From contig CP020563.1 of the NCBI GenBank assembly GCA_002082585.1, positions 496,001 to 560,000 of the forward strand: a DNA stretch of 64,000 bases. The letters run 5' to 3'. Below, piece by piece: positions 25,193 to 34,221 of the stretch (within the stretch, counting starts at the first letter, position 1; each line of letters starts with the position of its first letter). The translations under genes were made by a program, and so were the position numbers. The DNA comes from Kitasatospora albolonga. Its GTDB lineage: Bacteria > Actinomycetota > Actinomycetes > Streptomycetales > Streptomycetaceae. Below the pieces are notes generated by a model. The model was not told where the DNA came from and ran no database searches. It was given only the letters and a program-made list of their open reading frames with translations.

Positions 25193-26023
25193 TTGTCCCG
25201 GCCCACCGCCCCGCACGCCGACCACCCCGACCTGCGGGCCGACTGCGGGAGCTGCTTCGGCCTGTGCTGCGTGGCGCTGCCCTTCGCCCGCTCGGCGGAC
25301 TTCGGCGCGGACAAGGCGGCGGGGACCCCGTGCGGCAACCTCCAGGAGGACTTCGGCTGCGGTATCCACGCCCGGCTGCGCGAGCGCGGATACCCCGGCT
25401 GCACGGTGTTCGACTGCTTCGGGGCGGGCCAGAAGGTCTCCCAGGTCACCTTCGGGGGCCGCAGCTGGCGTACGGAGCCGGAGTCGGCCCGCACGATGTA
25501 CGAGGTCTTCCCCGTGGTGCGGCAGCTGCACGAACTGCTCCGGTACACAGCCGAGGCCCTGGACCTCCCGGCGGCGAAGGCGGCCCACCACGAGCTGCGC
25601 CGCGCCTACGACCGGCTCGACGCGCTGACCCGGGACACCGCCGAAGCCCTCCTCGCCACCGACGTACCGGCGCTCCGCGCGGAGGTGAACACCCACCTCC
25701 TGCGGGCCAGTGAACTGGCCCGCGCCGCCGTCCCCGGCAAAAAGAGGAACCACCGGGGCGCCGACCTCCTGGGCGCCCGGCTGCGCGGCGCGAAGCTGCG
25801 CGGAGCCACCCTGCGCGGCGCCTGCCTGATCGCCGCCGACCTCTCCGGCGCCGATCTGCGCGAAGCCGACCTGATCGGCGCCGACATGCGCGACACGGAC
25901 CTGAGCGGCGCGGATCTGACCGGCGCGCTCTTCCTCACCCAGCCGCAGCTGAACGCGGCCCGGGGCGACACGGCGACCAGGATTCCGGCGGCCCTGCGGC
26001 GGCCGGGACACTGGGGCTCCTGA
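25193..26023 (+). CDS. YkgJ-like cysteine cluster fused to pentapeptide repeats
   Basis: A 276-residue protein from TTG 25193, with AGGAGAG upstream. The N-terminal 75 residues hold clustered cysteines (CGSCFGLCC, CGNL, FGCGIH, YPGCTVFDCFGAG), similar to YkgJ-type CxxCxxxCC metal-binding domains. A helical middle (about 100-180) follows. Pentapeptide repeats of the A(D/N)LxG type run from about residue 185 to 250 (GADLLGARLRGAKLRGATLR and on), forming a right-handed beta helix. Metal binding is inferred from the cysteines. Pentapeptide proteins can mimic DNA or act as scaffolds; the function here is unknown. It is divergent from padR. Confidence 0.8.
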   Translation: MSRPTAPHADHPDLRADCGSCFGLCCVALPFARSADFGADKAAGTPCGNLQEDFGCGIHARLRERGYPGCTVFDCFGAGQKVSQVTFGGRSWRTEPESARTMYEVFPVVRQLHELLRYTAEALDLPAAKAAHHELRRAYDRLDALTRDTAEALLATDVPALRAEVNTHLLRASELARAAVPGKKRNHRGADLLGARLRGAKLRGATLRGACLIAADLSGADLREADLIGADMRDTDLSGADLTGALFLTQPQLNAARGDTATRIPAALRRPGHWGS

Positions 26024-26122
26024 GGGAGCCGTACCGGCCAAAAGGGGTGTTTCGGTCAGGCCGGGAAGGGCACCCGGTCTGTGGTGACCATCCGACCCCC
26101 ACGGAACGAGGGAGCGTTCGTC

Positions 26123-26317
26123 ATGGCGAACCCGCAACAGCCGGAACAGCGGCGCAGCGACAAGGGCGGAGCCACGCCCCAGGACAGTGCCGAGCTCAAG
26201 GCCAGGCAGCCGGGGACGCCCCGGGGCAGCGGCCGCGCCCACGGTACGGACAAGGGCGGCAAGGGAGGCGGCCCGGGCGGCGGTACACCGCCGGAGCAGC
26301 AGCCCGACCATCCGTGA
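26123..26317 (+). CDS. Small hydrophilic low-complexity protein
   Basis: A 64-residue protein rich in Gly, Pro, Gln, Lys and Arg (MANPQQPEQRRSDKGGATPQ, then GTDKGGKGGGPGGG), with no hydrophobic segment and probably disordered. ATG 26123 has GAGGGAG 10 nt upstream; an earlier GTG adds 14 residues without a good ribosome site. No known family was recognised with confidence. The following short-chain dehydrogenase resembles general-stress enzymes, so a stress-protectant role is possible. Confidence 0.55.
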   Translation: MANPQQPEQRRSDKGGATPQDSAELKARQPGTPRGSGRAHGTDKGGKGGGPGGGTPPEQQPDHP

Positions 26318-26400
26318 CAGCCGGGGCGGCCGTCCGGGCCGGGCACCGCCCGGCCCACGACGCCCCGGGGCCATGCCCGTACAGAGCAGAGAGGCAGCCC

Positions 26401-27285
26401 ATGACGAGCGAACAGCCGCAGGACCCCCACCGCCTCCACCCCCGCCCCGACTTCCCTCAGCAGGACCAGGAGCCTCCCGGCCGCACCGGGGACATGGACC
26501 CGCCGCCCGACCACGGCGAGGACTCCTACCGGGGCTCGGGCCTCCTCACCGACCGCAGGACCGTGATCACCGGGGGTGACTCCGGCATCGGCCGTGCGGT
26601 CGCCCTGGCCTTCGCACGCGAGGGCGCGGACGTGCTGTTCACCCATCTCCCCGAAGAGGAGGAGGAAGCCCGGGAGACCGCCCGCCTGGTGGAAGGCGCG
26701 GGCCGCAGGGCCGTGCCCGTCGTGTGCGACATCCGGGACGAGAAGCAGTGCCGCTCCCTCGTCGAGCGGGCCGTCTCCGACTTCGGCCGGATCGACGTCC
26801 TGGTCAACAACGCGGCGTACCAGATGTCCCAGCCGGACGGGATCTCCGCGATCTCGACCGAGCAGTTCGACCGGGTGGTGCGGACCAACCTGTACGGGAT
26901 GTTCTGGCTCTCCAAATTCGCCCTGCCCCACATCCCGGCGGGCGGGTCGGTCATCAACACCACCTCGGTGCAGGCGTACAAGCCCAGCCCCCACCTCCTG
27001 GACTACGCCATGACCAAGGGCGCGATCGTCACGTTCACGCAGGGGCTCGCCCAGATGCTGGCCTCCGACGGCATCCGCGTCAACGCGGTGGCCCCGGGGC
27101 CCGTCTGGACGCCGCTCATCCCGGCAACCCTGCCGGACACCGCGGAGTTCGGGAAGCAGAGCCCGCTGGGGCGCCCGGCGCAGCCCGCCGAGATGGCGCC
27201 CGCCTATGTTTTCCTCGCCTCCGCGAACGCCTCGTTCATCACCGGCGAGATCATGAACGCCACCGGCGGCACCCCGCTGCCCTGA
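26401..27285 (+). CDS. Short-chain dehydrogenase (YhdF/GSP39-like)
   Basis: A 294-residue SDR with an N-terminal Pro-rich extension of about 40 residues, typical of the general-stress-protein-39/YhdF branch. The cofactor motif is TGGDSGIGRAVA (TGxxxGIG), the structural motif NNAAYQ, and the catalytic Ser-Tyr-Lys lies in INTTSVQAYKPSPHLLDYAM with TKGA. The cofactor-loop acidic/basic pattern does not settle NAD versus NADP. The chosen ATG begins 83 nt after the small hydrophilic gene. The substrate is not known for most members. Confidence 0.9.
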   Translation: MTSEQPQDPHRLHPRPDFPQQDQEPPGRTGDMDPPPDHGEDSYRGSGLLTDRRTVITGGDSGIGRAVALAFAREGADVLFTHLPEEEEEARETARLVEGAGRRAVPVVCDIRDEKQCRSLVERAVSDFGRIDVLVNNAAYQMSQPDGISAISTEQFDRVVRTNLYGMFWLSKFALPHIPAGGSVINTTSVQAYKPSPHLLDYAMTKGAIVTFTQGLAQMLASDGIRVNAVAPGPVWTPLIPATLPDTAEFGKQSPLGRPAQPAEMAPAYVFLASANASFITGEIMNATGGTPLP

Positions 27286-27344
27286 CCTGCCCCTGCCATG
27301 GCCTGGCCTGATTGGCCGGTGGCGAGCCCGGGAAGGCATCGGGA

Positions 27345-28826
27345 ATGGCAGCAAACCATCACGAAGCACCCGTTCTCGATGCTCTCGCCGCCTACCAGGA
27401 CCGGGACGAGCTGGGCTTCTCGCCGCCCGGCCACAAACAGGCCAGGGGCGCCGATCCGGCCGTACGCGCGGTGCTCGGCGACGCCGTCTTCTTCGGTGAC
27501 CTCCTGGCCACGGGCGGGCTGGACGACCGCCGGGAGAAGTCCTCCGTGCTCCGGCGGGCCGAGGAGCTCATGGCCGACGCCGTCCACGCGGAGCACACCT
27601 TCTTCTCCACCTGCGGCAGCTCGCTCTCGGTCAAGGCGGCCATGCTCACCGTCGCCGCCCCGCACGAGAAGCTCCTGGTGGGCCGGGACGCCCACAAGTC
27701 CGTGATCGCGGGGCTCATCCTTTCGGGCGTCGAGCCCGTCTGGCTGGAGCCGCAGTGGGACGCGGAACGGCATCTGGCCCATCCGCCGTCGGCCGCGTCC
27801 GTGGAGCGGGCCTTCGCCGCGCACCCGGACGCCCGGGGCGCGCTGGTCACCAGCCCGACCCCGTACGGTACGGCGGCGGACCTGCCCGCGATCGCGGACG
27901 TGTGCCACCGGCGGTCGAGGCCGCTGATCGTGGACGAGGCGTGGGGCGCCCATCTGCCGTTCCACCCGGAGCTGCCGTCCTGGGCGATGGACGCGGGCGC
28001 CGACATCTGTGTCACCAGCATCCACAAGATGGGCAGCGGCCTGGAACAGGGCTCGGTCTTCCATCTCCAGGGCGGTCTGGTGGACCCCGGCACCCTCGCA
28101 TCGCGCGCCGATCTGCTGGGCACCACCAGTCCGTCCGTGCTGCTGTACGCGGGCATCGACGGCTGGCGCCGCCAGATGGCCCTGGACGGGCACCGCCTGC
28201 TCTCCCGGGCCCTGGAGCTGACCCGGTCGGTCCGTGAGCGCATCGAGGAGATCGAGGGGATGCACGTCAACGGGGAGGACGACTTCTGCGGTCCTGGCGC
28301 GGCCACCGAGTTCGACCCGCTGCCGGTGATCATCGACATCACCGGGCTAGGCACCACCGGCTACCGGGCCGCCGACTGGCTGCGCGAGCACCACCGTATC
28401 GACATGCACCTGGTGGACCACCGCCGGATCAGCGCCCAGTTCACCCACGCCGACGACGCGGGCACCGCCGAGCGGCTGCTGACGGCCCTGCGCGGCCTGT
28501 CCCGCGACGCGCGCACCCTCCGCCCCGCCCCCGAGGTGCACGTGCCCACGCCGGACGAGCTCCGCCCCGACCAGGTGTGCCTGCCCCGCGACGCCTACTT
28601 CTCCCGCACCGAGGACGTGCCGGCCGAGCGGGCGGCGGGCCGGGTCGCGGCCGAGATGATGACCCCCTACCCGCCCGGCATCCCGGCCGTCCTGCCCGGC
28701 GAGCGGATCACGGAGCCGCTGCTGCGCTACCTCCGCTCGGGCGTCGCGGCGGGCATGAACGTGCCCGACACCGCCGATCCGGCCCTGGAGACCGTCCGGG
28801 TCCGCGCCGAGGGGGAGGGCCCCTGA
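27345..28826 (+). CDS. PLP-dependent Orn/Lys/Arg decarboxylase-family protein
   Basis: A 493-residue fold-type I PLP enzyme of the Orn/Lys/Arg decarboxylase major domain. It shows the substrate-region motif FSPPGHKQARGADP near the N terminus, then FFSTCGSSLSVKAAML. The aspartate of VDEAWGAHLPF contacts the PLP ring, and Lys228 in SIHKMGSGLEQGS forms the Schiff base. The C-terminal domain contains PYPPGIPAVLPGE. It is shorter than inducible E. coli decarboxylases because the N-terminal wing domain is missing, as in SpeA/YaaO-type enzymes. ATG 27345 is preferred over an upstream TTG because of GGAAGG spacing. The exact amino acid substrate is not resolved. Confidence 0.87.
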   Translation: MAANHHEAPVLDALAAYQDRDELGFSPPGHKQARGADPAVRAVLGDAVFFGDLLATGGLDDRREKSSVLRRAEELMADAVHAEHTFFSTCGSSLSVKAAMLTVAAPHEKLLVGRDAHKSVIAGLILSGVEPVWLEPQWDAERHLAHPPSAASVERAFAAHPDARGALVTSPTPYGTAADLPAIADVCHRRSRPLIVDEAWGAHLPFHPELPSWAMDAGADICVTSIHKMGSGLEQGSVFHLQGGLVDPGTLASRADLLGTTSPSVLLYAGIDGWRRQMALDGHRLLSRALELTRSVRERIEEIEGMHVNGEDDFCGPGAATEFDPLPVIIDITGLGTTGYRAADWLREHHRIDMHLVDHRRISAQFTHADDAGTAERLLTALRGLSRDARTLRPAPEVHVPTPDELRPDQVCLPRDAYFSRTEDVPAERAAGRVAAEMMTPYPPGIPAVLPGERITEPLLRYLRSGVAAGMNVPDTADPALETVRVRAEGEGP

Positions 28827-28841
28827 CGGCGCGGGGACGGC

Positions 28842-30938
28842 TCAGGCCAGGTTGCGGGGGACGGTCTCGTTCCAGGTGCGGGAGAAGACCCGGCGGCCGT
28901 CCTCGTAACCGTCCAGGGTCGCGTCGACACGGAACTCCTCCGCGTCCGCCGTCAGTACGGTGCTCGTCTCGACCCGTACGTCCCAGCCGGGCCGGGAGAA
29001 GGTCATCGTCCACGCCGACCGGCCGCTCGGGGAGGAGAAGTCGTCGGCGACGGAGGTGTACTTCTCGCAGGCCCGCAGCCCGACCTCGATGCCGTTCTCC
29101 TCGTACCGCTGGAGCCCCCGGTCCTTCACGATGTCGAGGGCGGAGCGGTAGTCCACCAGGCTCCTGGAGACGTTCCACGCCTGCTCGGGCTCGGTGAGCC
29201 GGGTGACGGGGGGCGGGCGGCAGCCCTCCGGTTCACCGAAGGCCGTCTGCGGCATGCCGTCCGGCTCGTCCGTGGGGCGTACCGGCAGGGTCAGCGCGGC
29301 GCCTTCGCCGTGGACCGTCAGCAGGGCCGGTTCGGGGGCCGGCCAGACCAGGGGCCAGTACGAGGTCGAGAGGGAGAGCCGGATGCGGTGCCCGGGCGGG
29401 AACGCCTGGGCGACCCCGTTCAGGGTGATCCGGGCGCGGTAGCGGCGGCCGGGCTCCAGCGGCCGGGGGTGCTCGTCGCTCTCCCGGTGGGTCAGGTTCA
29501 GCACACCGTACGTCACCCGGGTGGCGCGGCCGTCCGGGGCCACGTCGGAGATCCGGGCGGTGACCTGGGCGACGGGGGCGGAGGCCGCCACCTCCAGGCC
29601 GACGGAGGGCGAGCCGAGGATCTCCACCCGTTCGGTGAGCGGTTCGCTCTCGTAGACGAGGGAGCCGCCGTCCTCCTCGCGCTGGTCGTAGGGCAGGTCG
29701 GGCGGGGCGTTGTAGGAGGCCCACTTGCCCGCGAACTGGCCGACGGAGAGCGGGGATCGGACCGTACGCGTACGGCCGGGCACGGCGGCGGGTTCCGCCT
29801 CCTCGGCCGTCACGATGGCGGAGCCCCGCAGCGGGTGCACCACCTCCTCGACGTGCGGCGAGGGCCAGGAGGGTTCGCCCACCCAGCGGCCGGGGCGCTC
29901 CTCGTACGACGTGGAGGGCGGCACGCTCTCCTGCATCCAGGCACGGAGCATCGGCCCGTCCATGGCCCCGTTGTCGATGCCCTTGAGCCAGTGGTCCCAC
30001 CACCTGACGACCTCCTGGAGGTAGCCGATGGCGGGGCCGGGTTCGCCGAGGTGCGGCAGCTTGTGGGACCAGGGGCCGATGAGGCCCTTGCGGGGCACGT
30101 CGGCGCCTGCCAGGAGGCGGGTGACGGCGTTGGAGTAGCCGTCCGCCCAGCCGCTGGAGGCGAGGACGGGGCACTTGAGCCGGGTGTAGTCCTCGCTGAG
30201 TGAGGCGTGCTGCCAGTAGGCGTCGCGATGCGGGTGGCGGAGCCACTCCAGGACCCACGGGCGGGCGGCCTCCAGCCGCTCCCGCCACATGTCCCGCCAC
30301 CGCTCCCCCACCACCTCGGGGTCGGGCGGGCAGGTGGCGTAGGCGAACATCGTGCCGGCCTCGGCGAGGTTGTCGGAGAGCATGGCACCGCCGAGGTAGT
30401 GCATGTCGTCCGCGTACCGGTCGTCCGTGAACGAGGCGATGACGATGGCCTTCAGGCTCTCCGGCCGCCGCGCCGCCGTCTGGAGCGCGGCGAAGGCGCC
30501 CCAGGAGATGCCCGTCATGCCGGTGTTCCCGTCGCACCAGGGCTGGGCGGCGACCCAGGCCAGCACCTCCTCGGCGTCGCGCTGCTCCTGCTCCAGGTAC
30601 TCGTCCAGCAGGACGCCCTCCGACTCCCCGGTCCCGCGCAGGTCCACGCGTACGCAGGCGTAGCCGTGGCCCGCGATGTACGGGTGGTGGATGGCGTCCC
30701 GGGTGGAGGTGAGGTCATTCTTGCGGTACGGGATGCACTCGACGACCGCGGGGACCGGCTCCCGGCCGGAGGAGACGGGCCGCCAGATCCGGGCGGACAG
30801 GCGCACCCCGTCCGCCATGGTGATGGTGACGTGGTTCTCTTCCTCGATCTCGTACGGGAGTTGCTCGACGTAACGCATACGGGTGGCAGGGTCCTTCCTG
30901 TCGTCGGGTCCGGCGGGGGCGGCTGCCCGGGGTGTCAC
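28842..30938 (-). CDS. CocE/NonD-family hydrolase (X-Pro dipeptidyl-peptidase-like)
   Basis: A 698-residue serine hydrolase. The alpha/beta hydrolase part has VDLRGTGESEG, the nucleophile Ser145 in GISWG, and a candidate triad Asp/His in the segment SSGWADGYSNAVTRLL and IGPWSHKLPHLG. The C-terminal jelly-roll X-Pro dipeptidyl-peptidase domain starts around residue 400. The GTG start overlaps the stop of the upstream ATP-grasp gene (GTGA), so the two are translationally coupled; a later Met at residue 21 is the alternative. Family members cleave cocaine ester, acylated peptides or X-Pro dipeptides. Coupling to an ATP-grasp ligase suggests a peptide-like substrate. Confidence 0.88.
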   Translation of the reverse strand: MTPRAAAPAGPDDRKDPATRMRYVEQLPYEIEEENHVTITMADGVRLSARIWRPVSSGREPVPAVVECIPYRKNDLTSTRDAIHHPYIAGHGYACVRVDLRGTGESEGVLLDEYLEQEQRDAEEVLAWVAAQPWCDGNTGMTGISWGAFAALQTAARRPESLKAIVIASFTDDRYADDMHYLGGAMLSDNLAEAGTMFAYATCPPDPEVVGERWRDMWRERLEAARPWVLEWLRHPHRDAYWQHASLSEDYTRLKCPVLASSGWADGYSNAVTRLLAGADVPRKGLIGPWSHKLPHLGEPGPAIGYLQEVVRWWDHWLKGIDNGAMDGPMLRAWMQESVPPSTSYEERPGRWVGEPSWPSPHVEEVVHPLRGSAIVTAEEAEPAAVPGRTRTVRSPLSVGQFAGKWASYNAPPDLPYDQREEDGGSLVYESEPLTERVEILGSPSVGLEVAASAPVAQVTARISDVAPDGRATRVTYGVLNLTHRESDEHPRPLEPGRRYRARITLNGVAQAFPPGHRIRLSLSTSYWPLVWPAPEPALLTVHGEGAALTLPVRPTDEPDGMPQTAFGEPEGCRPPPVTRLTEPEQAWNVSRSLVDYRSALDIVKDRGLQRYEENGIEVGLRACEKYTSVADDFSSPSGRSAWTMTFSRPGWDVRVETSTVLTADAEEFRVDATLDGYEDGRRVFSRTWNETVPRNLA

Positions 30939-32251
30939 GGAGAATTCCGGCCGCGCCCGCCCGGTTCCGTCTCGTCGAAGCTGAGGCCGAGGGCGGCGAC
31001 GCAGGCGTCGAACTTGCGGCGCAGGTCGTCCTCGTCGTCACCGCCGGTGAAGATGTGGGCGACCTCGTAGCTGTAGCTGTCCTGGCCCCGGACGGTGGAG
31101 AGCCGCTGGCCCTCGGCGGGGACCAGGTCGATGTGGACGCCCGGGATGTCCCGCTCGATGGCGGCGATCTCCTCGGCGGTCGGCACCTGGTGGACACGGC
31201 CCTCACCGAACCAGCGGTAGTACCACTTGGCGGCCACCCGGTAGCGGCCACCGCCCGGCGGGACGGCCGGGTCGCCGCCCAGGGCGAGCCGGAACATGCG
31301 GTGGTGGTTGGGCACCCCGTCGACGAAATGAAACATCTCCGCGTGCGACTGGGAGTGCCGGGGGTTGATCTCCAGCAGCCGGATGTCGGCGGTCCTCGGA
31401 TCGTAGAAGTACTCGATGCTGAACGTGGCCCGGTCCATGCCGATCTGCCGCATGGTGCGTTCGCTGACCTCGTGCAGCCGCCGGATCACCGGGGCCGGGA
31501 GGGTGCTGGGGTACTGGTGGCGCAGAAAGGACGAGGAGCCGGGGTAGTTGATGGAGTCGAGCACGCCGTAGACGGTGACCTCGCCCTGGTGCACATATCC
31601 TTCGACGGCCACCTGGATACCGGTCATGGCCTCCTCGGCCAGACAGACCTGGCCTCCGACGCCCGCCATTTCCGGCGGGAGTTCCAGAAGACCGAGAACG
31701 GCCTCGAAGGGCTTTCCGACCCGGGCGATGCCCTCGCGTATCTCCGCGACCGCCGACCGGAATTCATCCAGGTCCGCGACGCCGAACGCCAGCTCGGAGG
31801 AGTAGGCGAGGGCGGGCTTGACCCACATCGGGAAGCGCAGGCCCTCCGGGGGCCTCGGATCGTCGCTCTCCAGGTCGACCATGCCGAAGCGGGGGTAGGC
31901 GTCCGTGACCTTCCGCTGTTCCAGCCTGCTCCAGTACTTGTGCTCGCACTTGACGACGGATTCGAGGCTGGTGCTGACCGTCCCGTACTCCTTGCTGAGG
32001 AGGGGGACGAGGGTGCTGACCGGGAAGTCCCAGTAGCCGACGATGGCGTCGACGCTGCCTTCGTGGGCGTCGAGCACGGCGCGGGCCCGGCCCAGCAGTT
32101 CGTCGACGGTGACCTGGCCCTCCTGCAACTCCTCGATGGTGAGCAGCGGGTGGAGCCGGTGGCGGTCGGCGTCCGGAACGGCTTCGAGGGTGCGGCGGTT
32201 GGCCTCGTCCATTCCGATGACGAATATGTTCTTGCGCGGATCTCCGGACAT
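30935..32251 (-). CDS. ATP-grasp enzyme
   Basis: A 438-residue ATP-grasp protein. The N-terminal pre-ATP domain (NIFVIGMDEANRRTLEAVPD) is followed by the ATP-binding region RFPMWVKPALAYSSELAFGV. The metal/phosphate end is IRLLEINPRHSQSHAEMF, where EINPR is diagnostic. A C-terminal domain (from about 335) contains YRVAAKWYYRWFGEG. Such enzymes join a carboxylate to an amine, thiol or hydroxyl through an acylphosphate. It resembles unannotated actinobacterial ligases rather than carbamoyl-phosphate or D-Ala ligases. It is coupled to the CocE-type hydrolase and preceded by an unusual tandem repeat. Confidence 0.85.
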   Translation of the reverse strand: MSGDPRKNIFVIGMDEANRRTLEAVPDADRHRLHPLLTIEELQEGQVTVDELLGRARAVLDAHEGSVDAIVGYWDFPVSTLVPLLSKEYGTVSTSLESVVKCEHKYWSRLEQRKVTDAYPRFGMVDLESDDPRPPEGLRFPMWVKPALAYSSELAFGVADLDEFRSAVAEIREGIARVGKPFEAVLGLLELPPEMAGVGGQVCLAEEAMTGIQVAVEGYVHQGEVTVYGVLDSINYPGSSSFLRHQYPSTLPAPVIRRLHEVSERTMRQIGMDRATFSIEYFYDPRTADIRLLEINPRHSQSHAEMFHFVDGVPNHHRMFRLALGGDPAVPPGGGRYRVAAKWYYRWFGEGRVHQVPTAEEIAAIERDIPGVHIDLVPAEGQRLSTVRGQDSYSYEVAHIFTGGDDEDDLRRKFDACVAALGLSFDETEPGGRGRNSP

Positions 32252-32298
32252 GGCATTCCTCTCGGGGCGGCACAGGGGGATCTGCGCCGTGTACCCCT

Positions 32299-32346
32299 GA
32301 GCGGGGGTTCAAACGGAAACGTGAGCGGGGGTTCAAACGGGAACGT
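32299..32346. repeat. Tandem 24-bp direct repeat in a divergent promoter region
   Basis: Two adjacent 24-bp units, GAGCGGGGGTTCAAACGG followed by (A/G)AACGT, differ at a single base. They lie 48 bp upstream of the ATP-grasp start and about 150 bp upstream of the divergent FMN-reductase gene. The arrangement fits a two-site operator or an activator site. Confidence 0.6.
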
Positions 32347-32494
32347 GTGGGCCACCGGAAATTCCGGACCACTTCCTTTCGGGGAATTCCGCGGTGCCGG
32401 TGCGTACGGCCGGGCCTGACGGGGCACCAGTGCAGCCGTGCCCACCGACCGGCACCTTTCCCCCCGCACCCCACTCCCAAGGAGACGCCCCGTC

Positions 32495-33094
32495 ATGCGC
32501 GCACTCGCCCTCGTCTGTACGTTGAACTCCTCCCCCGAGCCCTCCAGCAGCCACCACCTCGCCCAGCAGGTCATGACCGCGTTCGAGGGCCACGGAGTGC
32601 GGGGCGAGATCGTCCGGGTGGCCGACCACGACGTCCGGCCGGGGATCGGCGTGGACCTGGGGGACGGTGACGCCTGGCCCGCGATCCGGGAGAAGGTCCT
32701 GGCCGCCGACATCCTCCTGATCGCCACGCCCATCTGGCTCGGCCACCCCTCCAGCGTCTGCCAGCGGGTCCTGGAGCGGCTGAACGCCGAGTCCTCCGAG
32801 ACCGACGACGAGGGGCGCCCGCTCGTCTACGGGAAGGTGGGCGCCGTGGCCGTCGTGGGCAACGAGGACGGGGCGCACAAGGTGAGCGCGGACGTCTTCC
32901 AGGGGCTGAACGACGTCGGCTTCTCGCTGGCGGCCCAGGCGGTCACGTACTGGGTGGGCGAGGCCATGCAGGGCACCGACTACCAGGACCTGGACGAGAC
33001 ACCCGAGGCCGTCGCCTCGACGACGAAGGCGCTCGCCGCCAACGCCGTCCACCTGGCCCGGCTGCTCGCCGACTCCCCCTACCCGGCGTCCTGA
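32495..33094 (+). CDS. NADPH-dependent FMN reductase / flavodoxin-like protein
   Basis: A 199-residue flavodoxin-fold protein. The phosphate-binding loop reads CTLNSSPEPSSSHHLAQQ, the isoalloxazine-contact segment LLIATPIWLGHPSSVCQRVL, and the GAVAVVGNEDGAHKVSADVF stretch is typical of NADPH-dependent FMN reductases and WrbA-like proteins. ATG 32495 has AAGGAG 10 nt upstream. It is divergent from the ATP-grasp operon across the tandem repeats. It probably reduces FMN or a quinone. Confidence 0.87.
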   Translation: MRALALVCTLNSSPEPSSSHHLAQQVMTAFEGHGVRGEIVRVADHDVRPGIGVDLGDGDAWPAIREKVLAADILLIATPIWLGHPSSVCQRVLERLNAESSETDDEGRPLVYGKVGAVAVVGNEDGAHKVSADVFQGLNDVGFSLAAQAVTYWVGEAMQGTDYQDLDETPEAVASTTKALAANAVHLARLLADSPYPAS

Positions 33095-33118
33095 TCCGGC
33101 GCGCCACCCGACGGCACG

Positions 33119-33853
33119 TCACCCCCGGGGCTGGAACCGCGCCTCGGGGGGCGTCTCGCCGGTGATGCTGGCGATCAGCTCGGCGCACAGGTCGCGGAGC
33201 TTGATGTTGCGGTGCTGGGAGGCCGTACGCAGCACCTCGAACGCCTTCTCCGGGGAGCAGCGCTGCTGGCCGATGACCACGCCGATCGCCTGGTCGATGA
33301 CCGTACGGGACTGGAGGGCGGCCTCCAGATCGGCGGCGAACTCCTCGGTGTCCGCGATGCGCTGGGCCAGGGCGATGGCTCCGGTGGCCTGGGCGGTGAG
33401 CAGCCGCAGGGCCGTCAGGTCGGCGTTCTCGAAGGCGCCGGGGACCGGGGCGTACAGGTTGAGGGCGCCGGAGGTGTGGCTGTGCGGGGCGATGGGCAGC
33501 GACAGCGAGGACCGGGCGCCGCAGACGGCCGCGTAGGCGGGGTAGTCGGCCCAGCGGCTCTCCCGGAGCGTGTCGGGCACGCTGACCTCCAGGCCGGTGC
33601 GCATCGCCTGGAGGCAGGGGCCGTCGTCCTGGCCGTACTGGGCCTCGTCCAGCTTCGTGGCGATGGCACCCGCGCTGGACACGGTGACGGGGCGGCCCTG
33701 CCGCTGCACCGTGATGCCGCACCCGTCAGCCTCCGCGACCAGGGCCAGGGCGCTGCGGGCGAGCGCCTGGAGGAAGTCGTCCAGGGACTCCGTCTCCAAG
33801 AGCAGTGCGGTCGTGTCCGGCGCCTCGGCCACGGGCCTGTCAGTCATGTTCAT
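33119..33853 (-). CDS. GAF-ANTAR domain regulator (copy 1)
   Basis: A 244-residue protein. The GAF domain (about 20-165) includes CGITVQRQGRPVTVSSAG, AQYGQDDGPCLQAM and SLSLPIAPHSHTSGALNLYA. The ANTAR RNA-binding domain (about 175-235) reads LEAALQSRTVIDQAIGVVIG, then CSPEKAFEVLRTASQHRNIK. ANTAR proteins usually act by preventing transcription termination at paired hexaloop hairpins. A paralogue with the same architecture lies at 35116. The ligand of the GAF domain is not known. Confidence 0.92.
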   Translation of the reverse strand: MNMTDRPVAEAPDTTALLLETESLDDFLQALARSALALVAEADGCGITVQRQGRPVTVSSAGAIATKLDEAQYGQDDGPCLQAMRTGLEVSVPDTLRESRWADYPAYAAVCGARSSLSLPIAPHSHTSGALNLYAPVPGAFENADLTALRLLTAQATGAIALAQRIADTEEFAADLEAALQSRTVIDQAIGVVIGQQRCSPEKAFEVLRTASQHRNIKLRDLCAELIASITGETPPEARFQPRG

Positions 33854-33990
33854 CTCGTTCTGGGCGGTGACCCGCCTCCCGAAAGGGCGGGGCAGAGCTG
33901 GCGCGGCGCAGTCCGGGGCCGCTGGGACAGGGCAAGCTCCACCGGCGCACGGGTGCCTGGGGACAGGCTCCGGTGCGTGCGGCGGGGAGG

Positions 33991-34188
33991 TCAGGCGTGG
34001 GCGAGCGGACGCCGTACGGGCGCGGGCGCGCCACCGGCCGTGCTCAGGGGACTGCCGGGGGTTCTGCGGCGCCCGGTCGCGGGCGGGCGACTTCGGGCGG
34101 GGGCCGCCGGGGCGGGCGTACGCGCGGCGCGGGAGGCGGCGGCGGAGGGGGCCGCGGCGACGGGGCGGCGGGAGGGAGAGCGGTTCAC
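33991..34188 (-). CDS. Possible small Arg/Ala/Pro-rich protein
   Basis: A 65-residue open frame from GTG 34188 (VNRSPSRRPVAAAPSAAASR and on), of low complexity and without a recognisable family. By itself it would not be called. It is listed because its start lies 34 nt after a copy of a conserved 15-bp leader element, with a conserved CCTGCxTCC...GGAGT stretch just before the start. The STAS gene at 34850 has the same layout. The rest of the roughly 500-bp gap (33854-34352) shows nothing else. Confidence 0.3.
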   Translation of the reverse strand: MNRSPSRRPVAAAPSAAASRAARTPAPAAPARSRPPATGRRRTPGSPLSTAGGAPAPVRRPLAHA

Positions 34189-34221
34189 GGGGACTCCACG
34201 GAGGCAGGGAGAAATCTCAAG

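Noticed and set aside
32323..32346. tRNA-like GGTTCAAA motif
   Set aside because: Part of a 24-bp tandem repeat; no acceptor, anticodon or D arm can be drawn around it.
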